Shown one piece after another: positions 1-6,576 of a DNA stretch of 7,239 bases. The notes beneath the pieces were generated by a model. That model did no database searches. It had not been told where the DNA came from and was given only the letters and a program-made list of their open reading frames with translations. This DNA is from Verrucomicrobiales bacterium. GTDB lineage: Bacteria > Verrucomicrobiota > Verrucomicrobiia > Limisphaerales > Palsa-1400. Position numbers and translations under genes: made by a program. Position 1 is the stretch's first letter; each line of letters begins with the position of its first letter. The stretch spans positions 1 to 7,239 of the forward strand of contig JAQGOW010000310.1 of the NCBI GenBank assembly GCA_028293405.1, given 5' to 3'.

Positions 1-362
1 ACGTTCTCCAGCAACAAAATCTCGCCGTTGTTCAGTTTATTGGCCGCTTCCTCAGCCTTGGGCCCAACGCAATCATCTACAAACTGCACCGGCTTACCGA
101 GCATCTCCGAAAGCTTCACCGCGACGGGCTGCAACGACATCGATGGTTCGCGTTTACCCTTTGGCCGACCAAGATGCGCCGCCAAAATCAACTTCGCGCC
201 TTTGCCGAGCAAAAGCTTCAACGTCGGCAACGTCTCTTTGATACGCGTGGTATCGTTGATGACCATTTTGCCGTCTTTTTCTTCCATGGGCACGTTGTAG
301 TCCACACGCATGAAAACGCGCTTACCCGCGACATCCAGATCATTAACAGTCAATTTTGCCAT
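1..362 (-). CDS. pgk: Phosphoglycerate kinase, N-terminal part (cut by window edge)
   Basis: This is the first 120 codons of cytosolic phosphoglycerate kinase, which interconverts 1,3-bisphosphoglycerate plus ADP and 3-phosphoglycerate plus ATP in glycolysis. The ATG is at 362-360 and the frame stays open to base 1. Family signatures of the 3-phosphoglycerate-binding N-domain are visible: MRVDYNVP at residues 18-25 (R19, D21, N23), NDTTRI at 36-41 (R40), and AAHLGRPKGK at 61-70 (H63, G65, R66). The usual RVDFNVP has Tyr for Phe here. The ATP-binding C-domain lies outside the window. The gene begins 80 bp downstream of the stop of the exported DUF336 gene on the same strand. No Shine-Dalgarno is visible before the ATG. 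A TTGACT hexamer (minus strand, 403-398) lies in the gap, but no good -10 partner was found, so an own promoter versus readthrough is undecided. Identity is near certain. Confidence 0.96.
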   Translation of the reverse strand, partial: MAKLTVNDLDVAGKRVFMRVDYNVPMEEKDGKMVINDTTRIKETLPTLKLLLGKGAKLILAAHLGRPKGKREPSMSLQPVAVKLSEMLGKPVQFVDDCVGPKAEEAANKLNNGEILLLEN

Positions 363-442
363 ATACAGAACGTGCAGCTTAGCGCACCGAGCCAGTCAGT
401 CAAAAATATTTACAAGCACCGAGGCCACGCCGACTAGCGGGT

Positions 443-1993
443 TTAGAGCGCCGGGTTGCGCGGAAACTTTGCGTAAGGCAACCGCGCGCCGCGATACGTA
501 AAATGATCTGCGCGCAGGTCCGTGGGAGCGGGGAACAACGAATCGCCATCCGCGGCAATCAAGTCGTCCTGATCGATGCCATCGCCGCTCACTCCGATGG
601 CGCCAATCAACACGCCATTGCGATACAGCGGAAAACCGCCCGGGAAAATCGTGATCCCATTTGGCAAACTCGGCTCCGGCGTCGCGCTTGGTATCAGGCC
701 CGAAAAACCTTCCTGGTCACAATAAAAAGGCCCCGACGCAGTGCGAATAATTCCCGGTGGATACAAACTTTGCGCAAGGAACCCGACCGCTCGCGTCGAG
801 AAGGCAATCGGTTGCGCGAAAATATTTGGTCGCGTCGAATAATAAATAACCGTGCGCGCCTTTTGGATCGCGACGTCCCAACTGAAAATCGTCGCGTCTG
901 GCGTGCGAAAGGTGCCAAGCACCGTCGGTGCCTGAGTTGGGTTGTCGGGATTGTTGACGACAGTGATGAACACCGCTGCAGAAGCACCGCGCGGCAGACG
1001 AATGCCAGCACGAGTGCGCACCGCCCGTGCCGCCGCCCGAGCAATGATGTTCGTCACCTCCGCTGCCGTCAGTCGCGGCTGACCAGCGATAGTTCCAGCA
1101 ACCGGATCGTCAATAATTGGTTGGCGCAACTCGCTCGTCACCCCGCCCAACGTAACAATCGGATACGGAAACGCTGCCGGTGCCCCCATAATCGAATAAG
1201 GCGCGACAGCCGCTCCGTTTGTGAGAGCCGGAACGCCGGGCACAACTCTGGTTCCGCTGTTCACGTAAGGAACGCGGATGCCATCGATGAAAACGTGCGA
1301 ACCCCAAATCTCCTGGCGCGGCGCAAAACCAAACTGCCCCGCCAAAGCGACATCTTCGTCCGGGTACGGGGCATACAGGTTGGGCAAGATCGGATAACCG
1401 CAGCGAACACTGCCGTCTTTATTCGTCGCAAACGCAGCCGGTGCGCTCGCCACGCCAATTGCGCCGACCAGAACGTTGCTCTTATAAAGCGGCAATCCAC
1501 CCGGAACACCAGCGAGCGACGTGCCGGGAACTGGCACGATGCTGTTGCCGGGCGAAGATCCGAAAGTAATCGTGCTACCCGGCGCCTTGAATTTGTTGAT
1601 ATCCGAAAACGGCAGATTAGAAAACTCGACGCCGACGAGGGGGCCAGGCGGTTTGTTGTTCACCGGCGGTGGGAAATGTTGCTGGATAATGAACCCAGCG
1701 GAACGCGAACTGAACGCGTTTTGTTTACTGCTCAGAAAAGCCGCGGTGCCTGCTTTCGAAATCGCATTCGCGACAACGTCCAAACTTGGACTTGCGCCAT
1801 TAACGCTCCAAACCGCCAGCACCCAACCTTCGCGATCCACTACGGCGATGACGCTGTTGGAAGAAACGACCCGAGCACGCTTTACAGCGCGAGCAACCAC
1901 ATTCGTGACATCGGTAGCCGTCAGTTGCGCGGATGCATTGAGCCCAAACAGGCAGAGAAATAGATAGCACGCGAACCGTTTCACGCTCGCCAT
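443..1993 (-). CDS. Exported protein with two tandem GlcG/HbpS (DUF336) domains
   Basis: A 516-residue protein with a Sec signal peptide: positive n-region (K5, R6), hydrophobic core about 8-18, likely cleavage after A22 (ASA|Q). Two homologous modules follow, about residues 24-246 and 308-510. They share the opening LTATDVTN (24) / LTAAEVTN (308), then AFSSRSAGF (93) / AFSTRAVGF (397), GGLPLYKSNVLVGAIGV (165) / GGFPLYRNGVLIGAIGV (452), an acidic DEDVALA (212) / DQDDLIA (474) segment, and a closing GIRVPYV (238) / GARLPYA (502). These are hallmarks of the GlcG/HbpS family, whose single-domain members (about 130-150 aa) include a haem-binding extracellular sensor partner; GlcG itself is of unclear function. 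Each module is enlarged by a Pro/Gly-rich insert between the two halves of the fold. A haem or other small-ligand role in the periplasm or outside the cell is inference only. The ATG at 1993 fits the signal peptide. No Shine-Dalgarno is seen. The gene is divergent from the barrel gene and upstream of pgk. Confidence 0.88.
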   Translation of the reverse strand: MASVKRFACYLFLCLFGLNASAQLTATDVTNVVARAVKRARVVSSNSVIAVVDREGWVLAVWSVNGASPSLDVVANAISKAGTAAFLSSKQNAFSSRSAGFIIQQHFPPPVNNKPPGPLVGVEFSNLPFSDINKFKAPGSTITFGSSPGNSIVPVPGTSLAGVPGGLPLYKSNVLVGAIGVASAPAAFATNKDGSVRCGYPILPNLYAPYPDEDVALAGQFGFAPRQEIWGSHVFIDGIRVPYVNSGTRVVPGVPALTNGAAVAPYSIMGAPAAFPYPIVTLGGVTSELRQPIIDDPVAGTIAGQPRLTAAEVTNIIARAAARAVRTRAGIRLPRGASAAVFITVVNNPDNPTQAPTVLGTFRTPDATIFSWDVAIQKARTVIYYSTRPNIFAQPIAFSTRAVGFLAQSLYPPGIIRTASGPFYCDQEGFSGLIPSATPEPSLPNGITIFPGGFPLYRNGVLIGAIGVSGDGIDQDDLIAADGDSLFPAPTDLRADHFTYRGARLPYAKFPRNPAL

Positions 1994-2160
1994 GTTAGGA
2001 ACGATTTGGTAATCCGACTAGGAAATTGCATCCCAACGCCGACTCCATTAACCAAGCAGGTCAACCGAATCGGGTAACACGGCACATTCGGCCAGCTTTC
2101 TTAATAAAAACTGACATCACAGAAGAAGCTTTTCTGTCACCGTACGTTTAAAGTTGCGAT
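1994..2160. promoter_or_regulatory. Divergent intergenic region between DUF336 and barrel genes
   Basis: This 167-bp gap must hold the start regions of two divergently transcribed exported-protein genes unless their promoters lie further inside. I found no convincing paired -35/-10 set on either strand. TTGACC on the minus strand (2064-2059) has no good -10 at 16-18 bp. The A+T-rich stretch at 2101-2110 contains TAATAA but lacks a clear -35. The most structured element is the dyad at 2119-2137, listed separately. No small open reading frame stands out. Confidence 0.4.
2119..2137. promoter_or_regulatory. Imperfect 19-bp dyad upstream of the barrel gene
   Basis: ACAGAAGA (2119-2126) pairs with TTTTCTGT (2130-2137) around an AGC centre: eight pairs, one of them G-U in RNA. 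An outer TGACA (2112-2116) also has its complement TGTCA at 2135-2139, so an alternative longer-range dyad exists. The element ends 23 bp before the ATG at 2161. Position and symmetry would suit an operator or a leader hairpin. No U-tract follows, so it is not a typical terminator. The function is not shown by the sequence. Confidence 0.3.
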
Positions 2161-4521
2161 ATGAATGTCGACACGACCAACAACAATTGCACGCGGGCCA
2201 AAGCCCAGATGCAAGGTCGTCATTCATTGTTACTTCGGGTTGCGGCGACTTGGAGTGCTACTGCTACTGCCACTGCGACCGGGGTGCGACTGAAGCTCGG
2301 TTTGTCGCACCCAGTCGCACCTAGTCGCACCCAGTCGCACCTAGTCGCACTATTATTTTTCCCCCTTTTTTTTGCCGCCGCCTCGTGCCTCACGGCAGGT
2401 GCGCAGACCAATCTAGACCTACCGAAGCCCCATCAGACCGTCAGCACAAATCGACCTCCTCGATCGCCGGAAAAATTCAGTCCGGACACCGGCCGACCTT
2501 TGCCTTCGCCGAAACAATCGGAGGACGAAACGAATTACCGTCGTCGATTCCATTTGGATCGAAGCGGCCCAATCGCGCCGCCAGCGCAGTTCAATCCCGA
2601 TCCCGGCGGCGGCGTTGCGACACCTGCGCCCGAGCCGTTTTACAAAACGAACTTCGGCGTCCTGCCCGATTTCCAGGGGCAACCGATAGACAAGCCGATG
2701 CAACTGCCTCGGCAAAATCTGGAAAGCAGGGATATCGTGCCGATGCAACTGGTGCCCCCGGGCAACTACGGCCACGAACCCGTTCCGAACACACTAAAAC
2801 TGCCGAGGTCACACACGCGCTTAAACGAACGCATTCCGTGGAAGTGGGAGACACCAGAATACGAAGGCCACAATTATCCGCCGAATACGGAGCCGATGAC
2901 GAATCGTTGGAAAATTCCGTTCGCCCCGTGGCGACGCTATGTAACCGGTGACGCCGAGACTCCATACTTAAATCCCGAACCGGCCATGTGGCGTCCCTAT
3001 CGGCAGAGCGTGTTGAAAGGCGATTTACCGATTATCGGTCAGGACATTTTTTTGAACCTGACCGCGAGCACGGAGACGCTCGTTGAAAATCGAACCTTGC
3101 CGACACCAAGCGGCGTCAGTTCATCGCAGCCGGCGAGCGCCGAGTTCTTCGGCAACAGCGAGCAAACATTGTTGCAACAATATTTCTCGTTCTCGGCCGA
3201 GCTTTTCAAAGGCGAAACCGTTTTTCAACCGCCGCATTGGACGCTGTTCCTGCAACCGGTCTACAACTTCAACTACGTCGACCTGCACGAAACAACCGTG
3301 ATCAGCCCGGACCCGTCCCGCGGCACCACTCGCTACTCGGATTACTTTTCGCCGTTCCAACAGGCGTTCGGTGAATTGCACATGGGCGACCTATCCGACA
3401 ACTACGATTTTTGGGCGTTCCGATTGGGCAACCAGCCGTTCAATAGCGACTTTCGAGGATTCATTTTTAATGACATCAATTCCGCCGCACGCGTGTTCGG
3501 CAATTACGCGAACAATCTGTGGCAATACAACGTCATCGCATTCGACATGCGCGAGAAAGATACGAATTCGGAGCTAAACAAAGCCGATGAACGCGACCAG
3601 CGCGTGTTCATCCTCAATGCTTACAAACAGGATTTTTTTGTGAAAGGTTACACAGCTGAGTTCAGCTTCCACGCGAACCTCGACCAGGGCGGCACGCATT
3701 ACGATCGCAACGGCAACATCACCCGCCCAACACCAATCGGTACCGTCGTCGAACACGATATCAACGCATTTTACGCCGGCTGGGCCGGTGACGGGCACAT
3801 TGGTCGATGGAACGTGAACCACGCGTTTTACGAAGTGTTCGGGCACGATTCCTTCAACGGCATCGCCGGCCAACCGACCGACATCAACGCGCAAATGGGC
3901 GCGCTCGAATTGTCCTACGACCGCGATTGGATTCGTTACAAAGGCTCGTTCTTCTACGCGTCCGGCGACGGCAAAGCCGAAGACGGCAAAGCGAATGGAT
4001 TCGATAGCATCGTCGATAACCCACACTTCAGCGGTGGCCCGTTCAGTTGGTATGCACGCCAGGGATTCAATCTCGCGGGAACCTCGGTCGGTCTGAAACA
4101 ACGCAACAGTTTGTTGCCCGATTTGCGCACGAGCAAAACCGAAGGCCAGGCGAATTTCGTGAACCCCGGTGTGTTCATCTATGGATTGGGCACGGAGATT
4201 GAGGTCACGCCGAAGCTCAGAAATTTCATCAACTTCAACTACATCCGATTCGCGGAAACCGATTCGCTGAAAACCGTTTTGCTGACCGACAAAGTCGGCA
4301 ACGAATTTGGCTTTGATATCAGCACCGGTTTTCAATATCGGCCATTGCTCACCGACAACGTGATTATTTCAACCGGCATCGGTGTTCTGGTCCCGGGTCG
4401 CGGCTATCGGGATATTTACCGCTCAAACACTGACCCGATTCCCGGGTTCGACAATGGCAATCGCGGCAAGCTCGACGCGCTTCTCTACTCCGGGTTATTT
4501 GCAATTACTCTGACCTACTGA
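2161..4521 (+). CDS. Putative outer-membrane beta-barrel protein with long proline-rich N-terminal region
   Basis: A protein of up to 786 residues. A hydrophobic segment (residues 61-77, LVALLFFPLFF core) ends in a signal-peptidase-like site TAGA|Q at 81/82, so the protein is exported. Residues 82-290 are rich in Pro, Asn and charged residues and look extended, probably periplasmic. From about 293 (GQDIFLNLTAS) to the end, alternating polar/aromatic strands, Gly/Asn/Asp turns and a C-terminal ALLYSGLFAITLTY ending in Tyr are typical of an outer-membrane barrel with a BAM recognition signal. I recognise the barrel only as a conserved-hypothetical type; substrate and function are unknown, and a porin or export channel is inference. 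The start is uncertain. ATG 2161 gives an 81-residue leader of low-complexity repeats; GTG at 2284 (V42) would give a more normal 40-residue signal peptide with Arg/Lys at its start; ATG 2209 is a third option. No start has a clear Shine-Dalgarno. The leader carries slippage-prone repeats. The gene converges on maf. Confidence 0.8.
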   Translation: MNVDTTNNNCTRAKAQMQGRHSLLLRVAATWSATATATATGVRLKLGLSHPVAPSRTQSHLVALLFFPLFFAAASCLTAGAQTNLDLPKPHQTVSTNRPPRSPEKFSPDTGRPLPSPKQSEDETNYRRRFHLDRSGPIAPPAQFNPDPGGGVATPAPEPFYKTNFGVLPDFQGQPIDKPMQLPRQNLESRDIVPMQLVPPGNYGHEPVPNTLKLPRSHTRLNERIPWKWETPEYEGHNYPPNTEPMTNRWKIPFAPWRRYVTGDAETPYLNPEPAMWRPYRQSVLKGDLPIIGQDIFLNLTASTETLVENRTLPTPSGVSSSQPASAEFFGNSEQTLLQQYFSFSAELFKGETVFQPPHWTLFLQPVYNFNYVDLHETTVISPDPSRGTTRYSDYFSPFQQAFGELHMGDLSDNYDFWAFRLGNQPFNSDFRGFIFNDINSAARVFGNYANNLWQYNVIAFDMREKDTNSELNKADERDQRVFILNAYKQDFFVKGYTAEFSFHANLDQGGTHYDRNGNITRPTPIGTVVEHDINAFYAGWAGDGHIGRWNVNHAFYEVFGHDSFNGIAGQPTDINAQMGALELSYDRDWIRYKGSFFYASGDGKAEDGKANGFDSIVDNPHFSGGPFSWYARQGFNLAGTSVGLKQRNSLLPDLRTSKTEGQANFVNPGVFIYGLGTEIEVTPKLRNFINFNYIRFAETDSLKTVLLTDKVGNEFGFDISTGFQYRPLLTDNVIISTGIGVLVPGRGYRDIYRSNTDPIPGFDNGNRGKLDALLYSGLFAITLTY
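2256..2279 (+). repeat. Four tandem TGCNAC hexamers
   Basis: TGCTAC, TGCTAC, TGCCAC and TGCGAC run head to tail and, in the barrel-gene frame, encode an alternating Ala-Thr run (residues 33-40). A fifth TGCGAC occurs at 2285-2290. The unit length is a multiple of three, so copy changes here would lengthen or shorten the leader without shifting frame. Repeat copies are imperfect in the fourth base. Confidence 0.8.
2282..2312 (+). other. Inverted repeat / potential hairpin at the head of the decamer array
   Basis: GGGTGCGAC (2282-2290) is the exact reverse complement of GTCGCACCC (2304-2312), giving a 9-bp GC-rich stem with a 13-nt loop. The same left arm can instead pair with each later GTCGCAC copy, the last at 2344-2350, which lies directly before a T-rich tract (2351-2373). 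Competing structures are therefore possible in the mRNA or in single-stranded DNA. Pairing is read directly; any role in attenuation or slippage is inference. Confidence 0.6.
2304..2350 (+). repeat. Five GTCGCAC copies at exact 10-bp spacing
   Basis: GTCGCAC begins at 2304, 2314, 2324, 2334 and 2344. Copies two to five are each preceded by CCA or CTA in strict alternation, so 2311-2350 is also two perfect copies of a 20-bp unit. The array sits inside the barrel-gene reading frame (residues 48-63), immediately before the hydrophobic core of the signal peptide. Ten is not a multiple of three, so gain or loss of one unit shifts the frame: loss brings a TAG at 2414-2416, gain brings a stop at 2949-2951. 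The 10-bp period is also about one helical turn, so the copies face the same side of the DNA, as in an array of protein-binding sites. Confidence 0.9.
2351..2373 (+). repeat. T-rich pyrimidine tract with C5 and T8 homopolymers
   Basis: After TATTA come five T, five C (2361-2365) and eight T (2366-2373), encoding LLFFPLFF of the signal-peptide core. Runs of this length can slip in replication or transcription. The tract follows the last decamer copy directly and resembles the U-rich side of an intrinsic terminator, although the matching stem would need a long loop. Confidence 0.6.
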
Positions 4522-4528
4522 TCGTCAG
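4518..4528. other. Convergent gene ends sharing a small palindrome
   Basis: The stop codons of the barrel gene (TGA, 4519-4521, plus) and of maf (TGA, 4527-4525, minus) form the arms of CTGATCGTCAG, with only three bases between them. Arms of 4 bp are too short for an intrinsic terminator, and no T-run follows on either strand. I see no intergenic terminator here, so termination must occur inside the opposing gene or depend on a factor. Confidence 0.5.
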
Positions 4529-5115
4529 GCGTGAATGGGCACGAGCGATTCGAACGCAGTGAGTTCGGTCTCCAACCGCTCCATGGGCAAGCCAACCACG
4601 TTCGTGAACGAGCCTTTTACCTGCGAAACAATTTGGTCGCCGTTTTCCTGGATCGCGTATGCGCCAGCTTTGTCCAGTGGATTGACGTGCCGGTAATATT
4701 CTCGAATCTGATCTTCGTTCAGCGATCGAAACGTCACGATAGTTTGTTCTGCAAAAATCTTCTGCTTATGCGACCGCAGATGAATCAAACAAACTCCAGT
4801 CACCACGCGATGGGTTTGACCTTGTAGCGACCGCATCATCGCAAACGCCTCGTCCATATCGCGTGGTTTACCGAGAACTTTGGAGTCGAGCGCGACGACA
4901 GTATCCATGCCGATGACGAGTGCGTCGGGGTGATGTTTTGAAACAAGGCGGGCTTTGCGATATGCGTTGAGCGAGCAAAGTTCCCCGGGCGAAAGGTGTT
5001 CGGACTCACTTTCGATCGCGCTGCTCGGGATGACCTGAAAGTCAACGCCGAGTTGCCGCAACAACTCAGAGCGCCGAGGCGAACCCGAAGCAAGAATAAC
5101 CGACGGCAAGTTCAT
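4525..5115 (-). CDS. maf: Maf-family nucleoside triphosphate pyrophosphatase
   Basis: A 196-residue cytosolic Maf/YhdE-type enzyme. The family hydrolyses non-canonical or modified nucleotides (dTTP/UTP, or m7GTP-type in some subgroups) to monophosphates and is linked to septum control. Visible motifs, numbered from the chosen start: SGSPRR at 10-15 (nucleotide-binding loop), GMDTVV at 69-74 with the conserved catalytic-base Asp D71, LGKP at 81-84, THRVVTGV at 101-108, DKAGAYAIQ at 148-156, and GSFTNVVGLP at 168-177. Length matches the family. I chose ATG 5115 because it places SGSPRR ten residues in, as usual, with GGAA just upstream. ATG 5145 and TTG 5166 are in-frame alternatives that would add 10 or 17 residues without family support. 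It follows the flavoprotein gene on the same strand after a 130-bp gap, so co-transcription is possible but not obvious. Substrate subgroup cannot be fixed by eye. Confidence 0.95.
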   Translation of the reverse strand: MNLPSVILASGSPRRSELLRQLGVDFQVIPSSAIESESEHLSPGELCSLNAYRKARLVSKHHPDALVIGMDTVVALDSKVLGKPRDMDEAFAMMRSLQGQTHRVVTGVCLIHLRSHKQKIFAEQTIVTFRSLNEDQIREYYRHVNPLDKAGAYAIQENGDQIVSQVKGSFTNVVGLPMERLETELTAFESLVPIHA

Positions 5116-5245
5116 ACATTCCGGATCCAACTTTCGCCCACTCATATGTTTTATAGGATTTGGCAAAAGCTAGTTCTGTTTTCGTTTTTTGGCAACCTAG
5201 GTGAATTTGTTCGCACAGCTTCTTGAGGACCTCGCGAGTAGGCGC
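5116..5245 (-). promoter_or_regulatory. Gap upstream of maf with a TATAAA box and a dyad at the flavoprotein end
   Basis: Reading the minus strand, TATAAA (5155-5150) could serve as a -10 for maf and would place a transcript start just before ATG 5145, favouring the later ATG 5115. No good -35 lies 16-18 bp upstream (CAGAAC at 5178-5173). At the far side, CTTGAG (5222-5227) and CTCAAG (5245-5250) form a 6-bp inverted repeat enclosing the palindrome CTCGCGAG (5231-5238) and overlapping the flavoprotein stop codon. No T-run follows on the minus strand, so it is at best a weak terminator. Confidence 0.3.
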
Positions 5246-6508
5246 TCAAGCGTGCTTCGCCATGGCGTTGCCGGCGAGCCAGCCAGTGGTCCAGGCTGAT
5301 TGAAAATTGAATCCGCCTGTGATGCCGTCGATGTCGAGGAGTTCGCCGCCGAAGTGAAGACCGGGACAAACTTTGCTTTCCATCGTTTTGAAATTCACCT
5401 CGCTCAACGGCACGCCGCCGCAGGTGACAAATTCGTCGGCATTGAGCGTCTTACCCGAGACCGGAAGCTCCATGCGCGTGAGTTGCTGGATCAACCGATG
5501 ACGCGACGCGCTCGACAAATCGGCCCATCGAGTTTCGCGTGGAATGTCGGTGCTTAAAACAAGCGCTTCCCACAAACGTCCGGCCAAAGGCGCGATCGGT
5601 GAGTTGACGACAAGACGCGAAGGTGAACTTTTCCGTTGCGAATCAAGATGCTGCGACAGTGATTCCACGTTCAGTTGTGGCAACCAGTTTACCTGCATGG
5701 AAAATTTATATTCCATCGCGTGCAATGCGCGCGCTCCCCATGCCGAGATGCGCAAAATCGCCGGTCCGCTAACGCCAGAGTGCGTGATAAGCAATGGCCC
5801 TTGCTCTTTTAACTTTGCTGTCGGCACGCTGACTTGGACAGTGGGCACTGAAATTCCTGCGAGCTCACGCAGCCACGGCACACCGACATGAAATGTGAAC
5901 AGCGATGGAACCGGTGGCTCTAAACTGTGGCCAAGCGCCACGGCAAGTTGTCCTGCCGCGGGCGTTCGACAGCCTCCGGTCGCCAGCATCAACTTGTCGC
6001 AATGCAGGATTTCGCCGTTGGACAATTCCAGCTCGAAACCCAGGTCGAGCCGCTTAACCGTTTGCACGGAAGAATCGGCTCTCAATTCCACGCCAGCACG
6101 TCGGGCCGCTTCCGTTAAACAATCAATAATCGTCTGCGAAGAATCGGTTGTTGGAAAAACGCGACCGTCGCCTTCAACTTTCAATTCCACTCCTCGCGAT
6201 TCAAACCATTCGACTGTATCGCGCGATGTGAAAGTATGAAACGGCCCAACCAACGCCGACCGGCCGCGCGGATAATTCTGGCTCAGCTCTTTCGGCTCAG
6301 ACATGCGGTTGGTCACATTGCAACGGCCTCCGCCGGAGATACGCACCTTGGACAAAAAATGCGCCGTCCTTTCAAGCACGACGACGTGAACATCGGGATT
6401 TGCTTCGGCGCAAGTAATCGCCGCAAAGAATCCCGCGGCCCCTCCTCCAACGACAACAACGCGCATTCGTTGTGGGCTTGCTGGTGCGTTGAGAGAGTTA
6501 TTAATCAC
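5246..6508 (-). CDS. HI0933/BaiN-family FAD-dependent flavoprotein
   Basis: A 420-residue (from GTG 6508) cytosolic flavoprotein of the HI0933/YhiN/BaiN family. It has an N-terminal Rossmann dinucleotide fold: GGGAAGFFAA at 21-30 and an acidic E46 ending the second strand to hold the FAD ribose. The family signature KVRISGGGRCNVTN follows at 54-67. The C-terminal FAD signature is complete: TCGGVPL at 362-368, GGELLD at 387-392, and GITGGFNFQSAWTTGWLAG at 395-413. Most members have no defined substrate; BaiN is implicated in bile-acid dehydroxylation and others are called aminoacetone oxidase-like, neither of which can be transferred here. Start choice: GTG 6508 has a GAGGAG sequence 8 nt upstream. 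ATG 6466 would begin directly before the first FAD strand (406 aa). ATG 6577 (443 aa) would add a poorly conserved-looking leader and overlap a possible promoter for the divergent gene. It lies upstream of maf on the same strand. Confidence 0.93.
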   Translation of the reverse strand: MINNSLNAPASPQRMRVVVVGGGAAGFFAAITCAEANPDVHVVVLERTAHFLSKVRISGGGRCNVTNRMSEPKELSQNYPRGRSALVGPFHTFTSRDTVEWFESRGVELKVEGDGRVFPTTDSSQTIIDCLTEAARRAGVELRADSSVQTVKRLDLGFELELSNGEILHCDKLMLATGGCRTPAAGQLAVALGHSLEPPVPSLFTFHVGVPWLRELAGISVPTVQVSVPTAKLKEQGPLLITHSGVSGPAILRISAWGARALHAMEYKFSMQVNWLPQLNVESLSQHLDSQRKSSPSRLVVNSPIAPLAGRLWEALVLSTDIPRETRWADLSSASRHRLIQQLTRMELPVSGKTLNADEFVTCGGVPLSEVNFKTMESKVCPGLHFGGELLDIDGITGGFNFQSAWTTGWLAGNAMAKHA

Positions 6509-6516
6509 GTAACCTG

Positions 6517-6522
6517 CTCCTC
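6517..6522 (-). promoter_or_regulatory. Shine-Dalgarno site for the flavoprotein GTG start
   Basis: On the minus strand GAGGAG stands 8 nt before GTG 6508-6506, a canonical ribosome-binding spacing. It is the only clear Shine-Dalgarno match before any gene start in the window and is the reason for choosing GTG over ATG 6466 or ATG 6577. Confidence 0.5.
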
Positions 6523-6576
6523 GGTACTCAGTTAAACGTCGCCAGTCAATATATCCCGCAGAAAAGGCCATTAACA

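Noticed and set aside
503..1963. 486-codon open frame on the plus strand opposite the DUF336 gene
   Set aside because: It is antisense to a well-supported gene, its product is Arg/Asn-rich low-complexity sequence with no recognisable motif, and it has no plausible start context. It is a composition shadow.
2119..2137. Intrinsic terminator for an upstream gene
   Set aside because: No plus-strand gene lies upstream, and no T-run follows the stem on either strand.
2256..2350. CRISPR array
   Set aside because: The repeats are 6-10 bp with no spacers and lie inside an open reading frame.
2385..2951. 188-codon plus-strand frame inside the barrel gene
   Set aside because: It overlaps the real frame and encodes Arg/Ser-rich sequence with no motif. 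It matters only as the frame that would be entered after gain of one decamer unit.
3574..4335. 253-codon open frame on the minus strand inside the barrel gene
   Set aside because: It lies fully opposite the barrel-coding frame, has no family motifs, and its Val/Glu-rich content is what the reverse of barrel codons gives.
5116..5166. TTG 5166 or ATG 5145 as the maf start
   Set aside because: These would put 10-17 extra residues before the SGSPRR loop; ATG 5115 gives the normal family length and spacing.
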